Assembly: GCA_002633005.1 (NCBI GenBank)
Contig: NMRA01000078.1
Span: forward strand, 252,587 to 316,586
DNA length: 64,000 bases
Reading direction: 5' to 3'
From: Phoronis australis
Taxonomy: Eukaryota > Phoronida > Phoronidae
Shown: positions 23,165 through 34,000 of the stretch, piece by piece
Position numbering within the stretch: the stretch's first letter is position 1
Layout of the letters: every line of letters starts with the position of its first letter
Program-made: the position numbers and the translations under genes
Notes under the pieces: generated by a model
Told to the model about the DNA's origin: nothing
Databases searched by the model: none
The model's input: only the letters and a program-made list of their open reading frames with translations

Positions 23165-25632
23165 AAAAATATGAGCACAGCCGCAAAAATCGCTTTCGCG
23201 TTATATCGAGGTTCTCATTCATTCTCTTGCATTCACAGGCCGATAATTCATTTGAATCACTTGAAAGCTAAGCTGCGTCGACAGAAAATGCCAAGTTTCC
23301 CTACGAAAAGGTGTTCTTTTCAACACAATACACAGCTAAAGGGTTCTCTCGGGAAACCTAAAAATTTCTTACTTTATTTAAGTTCGCCGAGATGAAAAGA
23401 GTACATTTCAAAGGGTTGTTTATTGAATTTAAATTCAATAAATAAGCCTACTGTAGAGATTACGTTATGTGAGCAAACAGTTGCATTATGGTAACTCACA
23501 AAGTTCTTTAGGCTACAAATGGGTCCCTTCAAACCGAGTTTACTCTCTAGGAGATGACTGTTAGGCGTGCAGACTCTCTAAAAGCTATGGACTATACTAA
23601 TTTCTCAGCGGCACACCACAGTGAAAACTGCTCCCAGGGAGTTCATGCACAGAATACCTACCAAGTGACATAGGTTTCTACGCTTTAGTCATAAACCCCC
23701 TCGACTATATTTTTGACGCCAGGGTGCGACTGGAAAACATAACATCCACCCACTTAGATAGTGAACTCTAAAAAGGGAATCATATGTAGGGAGCTTCTGT
23801 GTCCATGAAAAAGTCACCTTTCCGTAGAACAACAACTTTTCATGGAGATTTTAATTCCATAAACCCAACCCATTCGTTAGGATTTTATTTCGCAACGAAA
23901 CTAGGAAATAAGGATATTTTAATGTCATTTATATTTTGAAAGCTCCAAAGGGTTTTCAAAAAAAAAAAATCCTTGAAACTTCTAGATTTTTGCACTGAAA
24001 GAAAGTTAGTATTGAATTCTATGTACAGCATATAAACATAATTTGTAAGGACTCGAGAAGTGGCTACCAGACATGGGTGCATGAAAACGAGCCTTTGATT
24101 AGGAATGGAATAAAAAGCCACTTTTGCAGGAAATTTTGTCGAAAAAAGAATCCTATCACAGGGAAATTGTTCGTGTAAAGTCACTCGCCTGAGCGGCACG
24201 GCCCACATACCTTACGTTTTCTAGGGGAGTATCCCCGGGTGAGACTCTTTATGAATTCCCATTCACAGAAGTATAAACTCAAGCTTTATTATTTGAAAAC
24301 CGCTGGCCCGATAAAACAGTTGCAGTAGCAAATAGCATAAAGCTTGTTTGTAAACGTGTTGCAATGAATAGCTTTTGGCCTTTTTAGACAATGGTTACCG
24401 ACAACAAAGTGGTGAAACTTTTCTCAGTAGCTGGCAGTAGCCCAAAACAATCGCGCGCGAGTGGAGTACATGGTCCCCGGAAAGTTAAAGGGTGGATTAC
24501 AGTGAAGAATTGTCTATACACATGTACTGCTTAATATCGCTAAATAAATATTTGACAACAACTCGCCCGGCCAAGAAGAGCTGCATCCGATTTTTAAAAG
24601 GCTTCCGAGACACATCGAGGCTAAACCTACGACCTGGACGCAAAGCGACACAAAGCTAAGTCTTCCTCACGAGAACAGAGGCCCAGAGAATGTAGCCCAG
24701 AAAGAAGACGTCATCTCTGAACAAACCGAGTCGAAGAAACCCAAGACAGGACAAGTTACATACGACGGTGATCTGCACACAATGTTAAGTTTATGCAGCT
24801 TATTGTGATAGAGAGGGGTCATTTTGAAAGACTTGCTTTGACGGGGATGACGTCCGTTTGTTCTCACCGGCAGTGAAAATAATAGACGGTGAGTGAAAGG
24901 CGAATAAAAACAGTGATTATTTACATGGGAAATAACTATTTACAACAAATAGCGACATGCGCTTGGGGCATTACGGTCCACAAATCGGTGGATAACGGAT
25001 GGTCATTATTTGATGTGAAGACGAATATACACTGTGCACGAGACAGCGGATTCTGCTGTGGATTTCAGAAAACTACTCTCACCGATCCAAACCTACGTTG
25101 AGTTACCGCAACGAACGCAATTCCATGGGTTGGGGTTTGAAAGAGGGTAAAAGTGAAGACTTTATTCGTTTTTAAATATAAGATACTTGATACGCTGTGC
25201 AGTTGTTCAACGTATTATCATAACAGGCGCTAAACCGACCGGGCATAGCTGAAGGCAAAAGGGTGACTGGTAGAGGCGCAAATGAAAACATTGGAGCATT
25301 CAAGAGAGCGGTATATTACAGTTATATGGCGTCGAAATACAAAGAACAATGCCGGTGGCCCTTTCAGCCCGTTTTTTCAAGTGTTTATTTTTCTAGCAAG
25401 TCAACTTGATGTTCTACTAACCCAGTCAGATACTAGAACAAACACTGTTACGAGTCATGTGTCGAGAATTTACAAGAGACGGATCTATTTGGACCCACCA
25501 ACTAACGGGACACGCTAAGTAAAAGGCATTCGTCTGGAGAGAACGGATATTTCCGTGAGTCAATATTTAATATAAACAGTAAAGTACCCGCCGAATCAAC
25601 AAGTGGCCGGGTGCTTGTTTGACTGCCCCTAG

Positions 25633-25649
25633 GTATACAGGCTGTATAC
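25633..25649. promoter_or_regulatory. 17-bp perfect palindrome upstream of Kv1
   Basis: GTATACAG, one central G, then CTGTATAC: eight-base arms with perfect dyad symmetry, ending 45 bp before the channel ATG. It could bind a dimeric factor or be part of the 5' UTR. Function is inference. Confidence 0.3.
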
Positions 25650-25694
25650 GACTCGCGGTTGGGCGAGTCCTAGCGAACAGTAGAACTGTTTGAC

Positions 25695-27302
25695 ATGGCA
25701 GTTCATTTTGCTAACCAAGGCAGTTCCACTTTCGGCGGCAGACGATACAGGAGCAGAGACTCCGAAAGAGCTTTTAACTCGTGGTTACGCACGACAAACA
25801 GAGACCGCGAAAACAACAATGGGGACACCTACAAAGAAGCGTTCATTCCTCGAGTGTCATTTCCGACGCCGGATTGCCTAAAGTGGTTATTTAGGAAATA
25901 CCAAAAACACACAGAGATTGACCCTCATCACGTGACGCTAGAGCAGTTGGCGAAACCGCACGACTGTAAAGAGCTCGGGTGCACAAGAGTTGTGATAAAT
26001 TGTAGTGGACATATCTTTGAAACTCAAGAACGAACCCTTAACAGATATCCAAACACTTTGATGGGAAACCCGAAGACAAGACGTAAATTTTGGGATGAAT
26101 ACAAGAAGTGTTATTTCCTTGACAGACACGCGCCGACGTTCGAAGCTGTGTTGTTCTATTACCAGAGCGGTGGACGCTTGAACCAACCCAAAGAAGTTCC
26201 AGACGACATATTTCTGAAGGAACTCGACTTCTACAAGTTGGGTTTAGAGACTGTAAACGAGTTCCGCGTGAGGTCCGGTTACATTCCGGAAGACAACATT
26301 GTCCTTCCTGAAGGAGAAACAAAGCGGAAAATATGGACAGCGTTTGAGCATCCAAACTCGTCTTGGTTGGCAATGGCGATAACAATTGTGAGCATCGCTA
26401 CTATACTGACGTCCATTCTCAGCCTGTGTTTAGAGACGCTACCTGACCTCAACCCCGGCCACAATAACAACTGCATCGCCATCGCCGGCGGCAGCGTGTA
26501 CTACTTCGAGAACCCGTTCTTCATCATCGAGTCTATCTGCGTGTCGTGGTTTGTCATCGAACTTTGCCTCCGGTTCGCCTCATGCCCAGACAAGGTACAG
26601 TTCGTAAAAAGCGTCATGAACGTGTTCGATGCGTTAGCCATAGCTCCGTTCATCGTGGGACTCCTCATCATTCTCGCAAACTCGGACTGCGACAGCGAAA
26701 GGAAAGACGTATCGTTCGCCTTCCTGCGCGTGCTGCGGCTGCTACGAGTGTTCAGAGTGTTCCGATTGTCAAAGCATTCCACTGGACTCAAGATATTGAT
26801 CTTGACCATCGAGAGGAGTCGACGAGAGATAGTTCTCTTTTTCTTTTTCCTCTCTGTCTGCGTCATTCTGTTTGCCGGCGCCATCTATTACGCCGAGGTG
26901 CATTATATGGACACCAAAATTATCAGCATTCCCGAAGGATTCTGGTGGACTATCATCACCATGACAACCGTTGGCTATGGCGACGTGTATCCAACAACGT
27001 TGATTGGGAAGTTGATTGGTTCCATGTGCGTTATCGCAGGAGTGCTGACAGTGGCGCTCCTAGTGCCCATAGTGGTGACAAACTTCAATAACTTTTACAT
27101 TCACCAGTCCGAGAAGGCCATGGTGAGTTCTCGACGAGAGAAGAACTACGCGGAGATAAGACATGAGAAAAAACGCATATACAAGTGGGCCTTTGAACAA
27201 CAAAACACACCACGAGACAGTGAGCCCAGGTCCTCCAACATATCACCAAGGGAGACAAGTCCAAGAGTCTCTGAGGGATTAATCAGAGATAATGGGGTTT
27301 AA
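25695..27302 (+). CDS. Shaker-type (Kv1) voltage-gated potassium channel, single exon
   Basis: A complete 535-residue pore subunit of a tetrameric plasma-membrane K+ channel. The T1 tetramerisation domain (about 98-185) has RVVINCSGHIFETQ and YYQSGGRL, typical of Kv1. Membrane segments follow: S1 about 225-247, S2 271-295, S3 307-328, S4 with Arg345, 348, 351, 354, 357 and Lys360, S5 378-400, pore helix 412-424, filter TVGYGD at 425-430, S6 438-470. The cytoplasmic tail is short and ends NGV without the usual TDV. Kv1 genes are commonly intronless, as here. One oddity: the S6 Pro-Val-Pro gate motif reads Leu456-Val-Pro458. Tyr432 sits at the external TEA site. An AATAAA follows 89 bp after the stop. 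Confidence 0.95.
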   Translation: MAVHFANQGSSTFGGRRYRSRDSERAFNSWLRTTNRDRENNNGDTYKEAFIPRVSFPTPDCLKWLFRKYQKHTEIDPHHVTLEQLAKPHDCKELGCTRVVINCSGHIFETQERTLNRYPNTLMGNPKTRRKFWDEYKKCYFLDRHAPTFEAVLFYYQSGGRLNQPKEVPDDIFLKELDFYKLGLETVNEFRVRSGYIPEDNIVLPEGETKRKIWTAFEHPNSSWLAMAITIVSIATILTSILSLCLETLPDLNPGHNNNCIAIAGGSVYYFENPFFIIESICVSWFVIELCLRFASCPDKVQFVKSVMNVFDALAIAPFIVGLLIILANSDCDSERKDVSFAFLRVLRLLRVFRVFRLSKHSTGLKILILTIERSRREIVLFFFFLSVCVILFAGAIYYAEVHYMDTKIISIPEGFWWTIITMTTVGYGDVYPTTLIGKLIGSMCVIAGVLTVALLVPIVVTNFNNFYIHQSEKAMVSSRREKNYAEIRHEKKRIYKWAFEQQNTPRDSEPRSSNISPRETSPRVSEGLIRDNGV

Positions 27303-27390
27303 TGGCAACACAACCGTTTTTGGTGTAAGGTTTACTAAAAATACAGATCTTGGTTGTCTATGAAATACTTTTTCTGTGTTAATTACGGTT

Positions 27391-27396
27391 AATAAA
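27391..27396 (+). terminator. Putative polyadenylation signal of Kv1
   Basis: AATAAA lies 89 bp after the channel stop codon, in AT-rich sequence. It is the first canonical hexamer downstream. Confidence 0.45.
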
Positions 27397-27525
27397 ATTT
27401 ATCAAAACAGGAAGTGTCCAGTAACTTCTGCTAATATAAAACAAGAGCAACGCGGAGCACTGAAATGCGCCCACCAATGTATCGCAAATGGTGTGCTTTT
27501 AGGGTTATTTATTTGTATCATAAAA

Positions 27526-29270
27526 ATGGCCACTAGATGGCGCAAAAATGTACAATCCATCCAAAAATGGGAACATGCCATATGTCATAAAAATCTGTCA
27601 AAGAACTTCAGAGAAACAAAGGAAAACAGAACAAAATGAAATTGCCACTAGTGGGCACAGCGTCCTGTTCATCCGCCTGAAAGTCATCGTCTGTTATCTT
27701 CATATGAATTCACTTACTAAATTTAATAAAGATCCTGCAGTGGGTTTTGGAGATGCTGCTACGGGTGCAAAACAAAACATAACTACCACTAGGAGGCGCC
27801 ACAGTAGTCACTCACCATCATCAAACGTCCTCTTCACACTGAAATCATGTACGTTAATTTTCAAAACCATCCCTGGAATGATTTGGTTGATCGAGGGGTG
27901 GACGCCAAACACAAGATTTGAAAACACCAAAAATGGCCACCAGGTGTTGCAAAATACCTTAATTCCATCCAAAAACAGGATGATAGCGTCATCTCACCAA
28001 TAGATGCCTCTATTCAAAATTTTATGAAAATCTCTTGAGGACCTTTGAAGATACAGACTGGTAAACGTAAAAAACTAAAATTGCCACTAGGGGGCACACC
28101 AAAAGTCAGATCCATCTGAATGTCGTCGTCGTCCATTGTCAATATCATGTAAATACACTTGCTAATTTAAGTAAAGATCCTGCAAACGGTTTAATAGATA
28201 CAGCCATGAGCGCAAAAAAAATGAAACCGCCACTAGGAGGCGGCAAAGTAGTTGAACTCATCGGAAAATCGTCGTCAGCCGTCCACTTCATAGTAAAAAC
28301 ATACGTGCCAATTTTCACAATTATCCTGAAAGCGGTTTGGTTGATAGACGAGTGGACGCCGAAAAACAGACTCGCAAACAGTGAAAATGGCCACTAAGTG
28401 GCGCAAACTAAGTCGAATCCATCTGAAAACGGAGAGATAGTGTCACCTCATTAACAGATGCCTATATGCCAAATTTTATGAAAATACATAGAGGACCTTT
28501 GAACATACAGAGGTAAACGTAAAAAAATAAAATTGCCACAGTGGCAATTTTATTTTTTTACGTTTAACTCTGTATGTTTACACCAGTAGTCAGATCCGTC
28601 TGAAAGTCGTCCTCTGTTGTTAACATCATAGAAATACACTTACTAAATTTAGTAAAGATCCTGCAAACGGTTTAGGGGATACAGCCATAGGTGCTAAAAA
28701 ACAAAACTGCCACTAGGAGGCGTCACAGTAGTCAAAATCGTCGGAAAATCATCGTCAGCCGTCCACTTTATAGTAAGAACATACATGCCAATTTTCACAA
28801 TCATCCTTTGAGCGGTTTGGTTGATAGAGGGGTGGATGCAAAAAAACAGACTCACAAACAATAAAATTGGCCACTAGGTGGTGCAAACCACATCAAATCC
28901 ATCTGAAAACGGGAGGATAGCGTCATCTCACTCATAAGTGCCCCTATACTAAATTTTATGAATATCCGTTCAGGACTTTTGAAGATACAGAGGTAAATGT
29001 AAAAAAACTAAAATTGCCACTAGGGAACACACTGGTAGTCGGATCCGTCCGAAAGTTCGCTCATGCTGTCCCATCTACAAAAGGAACACGTGCAAAATTT
29101 CATGAACATACGTTTTGGAGATAGAGCAGCAGACGCCGGACGGAGATGACAGCATAATGCGTCCACATATAAATATGTGGGCGCATAAAAATGAAATGGT
29201 AAATCGGTCAAAAGCAGGGGGCCACGATCATGAACAAAGGTGGGTCTAAAAAATGAACACCAGGTGGTGC
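27526..29270 (+). repeat. Diverged tandem units carrying CTCF-core-like motifs
   Basis: Units of about 440-485 bp start near 27640, 28079, 28526 and 29011; the last is partial. Each contains GCCACTAG-type sites, text such as TAAAGATCCTGCA, GGTTTGGTTGAT, ATCCATCTGAAAACGGG and TTTTATGAAAAT in the same order. Sites matching CCASYAGRKGGCRS fully are at 27530-27543 and 28084-28097. One-mismatch sites are at 27645, 27786, 28230, 28391 and 28871; weaker ones at 27937, 28710, 29017 and 29257. Short frames inside (27548-28003) look incidental. Confidence 0.75.
28502..28578. repeat. Near-perfect palindrome inside the tandem array
   Basis: Arms at 28502-28539 and 28541-28578 are 38 bp each, with 37 matches and a one-base loop. 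The arms contain the unit boundary sequence (AAACGTAAAAA.. TTGCCAC), so the palindrome looks like an inverted duplication of a unit junction. Confidence 0.9.
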
Positions 29271-29640
29271 TTTGTAGCGATACAAAAGTGGATGGGCAGG
29301 GGGGCCCAGACCTCTGCACACCCCGAGTCCGCACCTGCTTCAGAAAATGCCAAGAATACCTCCACGGTACCCTTTTTCAAGAATGGCTAGCTTCAAATAT
29401 TACAGAAATTTTGTTGCACCAGTTAAGCTTTTAACAAGCAAAAATCAGTTTAATGTTTTAAAGCACAATACAGAATAGCTAAGCAGCAATTAAGAGAGCA
29501 GTACTTTTTTCTCCTCACAAAAATTCAATTCCTCAGATGTGAACATTACGCAGAAGGGACTCTAACACAAGTTGATTTTGCAGGAAAGCAATATAGGTTT
29601 GATCTGTAAATGGGTTTATTATCAAGTCAACAATAACCAA

Positions 29641-30030
29641 AAAAATCTCCAGTTTAGGACAGCGAAAATTAATTATTAAGCTCAAGGTCGGAGTTTGTAC
29701 TAAATTTTAGAAATAGGCAGTCTTGGCTGTTCCAAATTAAAGAATTCCGATCAACAAAAAATGGTCACTCACCTCGGCATTGTACACTAAGGCACTCATG
29801 AAAACATTATGTCAGTGGCTGTCTTAAACGATTTTAACAACTGCCAAGCCAAGTATATTTTCAGACTGTTGATTTGAAGCCCAATGACTGATATTTTAGA
29901 AATACGATAAACGCCAAAATCGCCCATGTCTCAATGTTCAGAATATAGGAAATTCAATTTTGGCTTGAATTTTCTGTAACCCAAATTTTTTAAAAAGACT
30001 GTGTCCCAATCTCGAGAAGTTTTACTGTAC
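29641..30030 (-). mobile_element. MITE-like element, family E (copy 1)
   Basis: The ends read AAAATCTCCAGTTTAGGAC and TCTCGAGAAGTTTTACTGTA. The right half (ATACGATAAACGCCAAAATCG, AATTCAATTTTGG, GTGTCCCAAT) aligns with 45820-45933. The interior has about 120 extra bp compared with that copy. Orientation is uncertain because the ends are symmetric. Confidence 0.5.
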
Positions 30031-30477
30031 ACTCCTTTCAACTGATATTTTCATAACCAACCTTGTTTATGTTTATCATAAATATGTTTATCGATTCAGG
30101 CCAAATCAGACTGTATGCAAACAATCTCTTTTGCGGTGTTTACTTCACACAAAGACGATGCACTGTTCCTGCCTTGAATGACAACCCAAATTCAACACAC
30201 ACACACACAACCCTAGAGCTGAAAAATGAAACTTACATCTACTGCTTGCTTTTTGCAAAATGTGTTAAAATTATTACATTATTTTAAGTTATAAATTTGA
30301 TGAAATCGTCTCAGTGGAATGCCTGATTTTCTGAAAATTAATGTACCAAAACACCATATTCTGATTTGTGTGAACTACGTCGGAGTACTTTTGTTCATTC
30401 CATGACATGCCACCAGGTGTCGTGTCATAGTATGTAAACACTTACTCACCTACATGTGAACTTTAAACATTTAAAGA

Positions 30478-30478
<1 letters not shown>

Positions 30479-30534
<56 letters not shown>
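30479..30534. repeat. (TG)28 microsatellite
   Basis: An uninterrupted TG run of 56 bp. A short CA run also lies at about 30198-30209. Confidence 0.97.
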
Positions 30535-30536
<2 letters not shown>

Positions 30537-30847
30537 TGTGTTCTGGACAATGAAAGCAACATGTTTGAAAGAATTTTAAATTAAATACCAGTTAAAAAGT
30601 ACGACAGCACCTAAGCAATTATAACATCAACCAGCGCACATGTACTTAAAATGAACACTGAAAACCGCTCTGACTATCACATCAACTCACTAAGTCCAGC
30701 ATTGTGTACAAGATAAAGGAAAAAATGAAGTTGCCTCCTAACATGATCAAAGGAGGAAGAGGCTGGAGGTATGTCTCACGGTCTAATTGCACCTACAGTG
30801 CACAGTGTCTGTTCTAATAAAGGGACATATTATTCACTAATCGAACT

Positions 30848-30955
30848 CCACCTGCCTCCACTGTCCTCTACTGGCCTCCACTCTCCTCTACTGGCCTTCA
30901 CTGTCCGCTACTGGCCTTCACTGGCCTCCACTGTCCTTCACTGGCCTCCACTGTT
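30848..30955. repeat. 10-bp minisatellite abutting the ANKRD16 stop codon
   Basis: About eleven 10-bp units alternate between CCACTGTCCT-like and CTACTGGCCT-like sequence. On the minus strand it starts right at the TAA stop and forms the beginning of the 3' UTR. Confidence 0.85.
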
Positions 30956-31051
30956 ACCTATCATCATCAGTAGCTACACGCCCTCTGTGGTCACTTCTGG
31001 ACAATAACCTTACACAGTCAGCGTGCCCGTTCGCCAATGCCACGTCTAGCG
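30954..31051 (-). CDS. ANKRD16: ANKRD16 exon 6 (terminal)
   Basis: The acceptor is GTTGATTTTTCAG. It encodes ALDVALANGHADCVRLLS and a short polar tail ending in DDDR, then TAA at 30956-30954. Human has SALHLACAGQHLACAKFLL in this position. The phase fits exon 5. Confidence 0.88.
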
Positions 31052-34000
31052 CTGAAAAATCAACATCAGCCATGATATCCTCCCAAGAAACATAACAGTA
31101 AAATTTCGTGAAAAGCCTTTTTAACAAACCTGGTAGATATTAAGGCTGGTGTAAAAAACTGCAGTACTCAAATCCTGTTGAAAATCAGCCCCAGTCACGA
31201 CCTTGTGAATAGGAACATATCCCTCAAATTTCTTAGCTATCGTTCAAACCGTTTAACAGATAGAGAATCAGATGCAAAAAAGAACACTAAAATGGTAAAA
31301 CTGACACCAGGGGGCGCACATCATGATGAAAATTAGTGAGTGACAATCAACCCGGATTCTGCCTGAAAATTCTAAATTTTGATTTAACAATTACCGCAAT
31401 AAAATTCATCTCAAACTGATCCACAAGAAGGCATTTTTCATCGTGTAAAGATCTGCAGTTCGTTACTGCTAGGCACTTGGCACAATGAGTTGGTTTTATG
31501 CACCAAGCCAGGTCTCAAGCAGTATCAAATTGTAAAGCCTGCCAAAATACAAGAAACACTTTTAATCTGAGTAAGGAGCAAGTTGAGACCACTTTCATAA
31601 TGGTAAGTTAATACAATCAAAATTTAAGGCTATACAAGAAGGCAGGTTCACATCTCACATGCATGTTTACCTGAGCGGCCATGTTGGTCTGTCAGAGTCA
31701 CGTCAGCACCAAGTGTTAGGAGGCGCTCAACCATGGCAGTATGTCCCTCCTGCGAACAACAAACAGTTAAGAATTATTAACATTAAAATATTTTATCATT
31801 TGTAAGAAACTGCAAAAATAATTGAAAGTATGATTAAAAATTTTCCTTTAAAGAATGTTGGCTTTAGGACAGCTTTCAGTTATGAACAGGACAGGCTTGC
31901 CTTGTATTCAGGTGCATGCTTAAGAATTGTATTTTAGCTCTTCATACAGAATGTTTCACAGCCATTTGCTCCTAGTCTCCTAATTGGCATAATGTAAGGT
32001 CAGGTGTTACCCAGGAAATGAGAACAGCAACAAAGGCATTTAACAAAAGTGAAAGAAGGTATACTGGCCAACTGCATATCAACAGTTGATTTTCAGACTG
32101 GACACAATTCCTCTCTCACGTTCCATGCGGGCACTAATTTAACAATGTATTTGTTTTCTTATTAAATTAGTTCTTTTTATTCAGACAAGGGGATCGAGGG
32201 ATTGGTGGTGCCCGATGGGAAATTTCCCTTCAACCGAAAATTGCAATCGCAGAAGGCACAGGCACCTTTCCGCTCAGGTGAGCGAGGGCCCTGTATTCAC
32301 CTTAGCAGCCAGATGCAGAGGTGTCAGGCCAGCGCTGGTCTGTTCGTCAATATTCGCATGATACTCTTCCACTAATAGACACAGACTGTCGATGCTGCCA
32401 GCTTCAGAAACAACGTGAACACAATGGCGACCCCTGGTGTCAGTCTGATGTAGGCTTGCCTGAATTTAAGGAGAGTTCAAATATTACCAGTGTTATCAAC
32501 AAAGAACATCACTTATGTAAACTGTACTGTCAAATCAGAAACTTGACTATGAACATCTGGTCAGCCCAGACGGCTACCAGAGCTCTAAATGACTACAGTT
32601 TAGGGTTGAATATCAGTCCCAAAACCACTTTAAAACTATTTAAAATCATGTGAAATTCCCAGTCAGGTAAATTCCTCTCCAATGAATAAAATCTCATCGC
32701 GGCTAAAATCACTTTTAATTCTCACAGACCCTTCGTTTCAAAAAAAATTTCTTAAGTGCGAAAATCTACACGTCACGCTCATGCTTGACCAGTGTTTACA
32801 GCAGTCACACAACATGATCCAATCAGTATCTTGGTCATGGTCACATGACTAGCCCTGACATTTGCTACAAGTTCAATTAGCAACAACTTAACAACAACTA
32901 CACACCAACTCCTCCTAGTGATACTCACACCTTGTCCAATCAAAAATCTGGCCACAGTCACATGACCTGACCTCAGTGCATCCATCAATGAAGACCCTCC
33001 ACAGCTATCCTGGGCATCCAATCTGCAGCCACATTGGTTAACTAGGACCTTGACAACATCCAGCTTGCCATGTAAAGCTAAAAAGAAGGATAACCAGGAA
33101 ATTAAGACGATTTTTAGCACACCGATACAACTACTGTTGAAATGATTGAAACGAGGACACCTAGGTACGGTAACGTGTCCTCAAATTCAAACAAAAATAA
33201 TTGACAAAATTGTCATTTTGCAGTTTTCAAAAGCTCATTGCATGACTAAAATGTCCAAATTTTCATTGAATGTGTGTTCCCTGTTGACAGCTGTATAATG
33301 TAAACTGTGCAAATGGCAAACTAAATTTTCTTCCTGTTTATTTTTCTTGAAATCTTTTACAACCTAGTTTCACTGTTCCACCATTTTGTGTTTTAAATTA
33401 AAGAATTTTTACCATACTCGGCACTAACTGCCTATTTTCTCCTGGAGCAGATCGCACAAGTTATACGCTGGATGGCATTGATGACCTCAAACTAGAGCGC
33501 ATCAGGTTGCCATAGTTGAAAAAGACTTCTGACGTCATGAAACAATCAAACTTATCCGGTGAATAAATTTTATAATTTCATGCAACTCAGCACTGCTGTA
33601 GGAATACAGTGCACAAAAATCATAACGCATTCCAAAATAATATGAGATTTTCAAAAAGTCTCAAAATTTTTTTTCGCTCAATTCAGTTGAAAGTGCGATA
33701 CCTTTTAGTTGTGATTTCATTTTAATAGTTACTTTGGTAAAATGAGTTTTTAATTAGATGTAATTAACGTTCAAAAACTCATGTTCCATGTGACAAATTG
33801 CATTTCTCACATGGAACATAACATTCTCACATGTGACATTTGAATGTTCCATGTGAGTTTTTTTCAGTTGTGCCATGTTACAATACAAATGGTACGTGGC
33901 CTAAACCGTACAGTTGTGCCAATGGTTTTTCATACCAAAAAAGTATTGGAACAGAATATTATGTACAGGAATTTCTGACACCTGATTCTAGAATGCAAAA

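Larger units (their letters stand above)
17892..25694. other. Intergenic region, Wnt2 to Kv1 channel
   Basis: About 7.8 kb with no gene recognised on either strand. Short open frames (for example 21366-21662 +, 23885-24208 -, 25282-25518 +) lack known domains and splice context. It holds two family C elements, a family A-like terminus, and a SINE-like copy. The Wnt2 3' UTR lies at the left end; no convincing polyadenylation signal was placed. Confidence 0.5.
27303..30953. other. Region between the convergent Kv1 and ANKRD16 genes
   Basis: It holds the Kv1 3' UTR, the tandem motif array, a family E element, CA and TG microsatellites, and the minisatellite next to the ANKRD16 stop. No gene is recognised; the frames at 29020-29334 (-) and 30063-30287 (+) have no known domain. 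Confidence 0.55.

Noticed and set aside
26546-27091. 181-residue open frame within the Kv1 gene, other frame
   Set aside because: A shadow of the Kv1 coding frame with no recognisable domain.
27548-28003. 151-residue open frame in the tandem array
   Set aside because: It runs across a diverged non-coding repeat unit; homologous units carry stops in the same frame.
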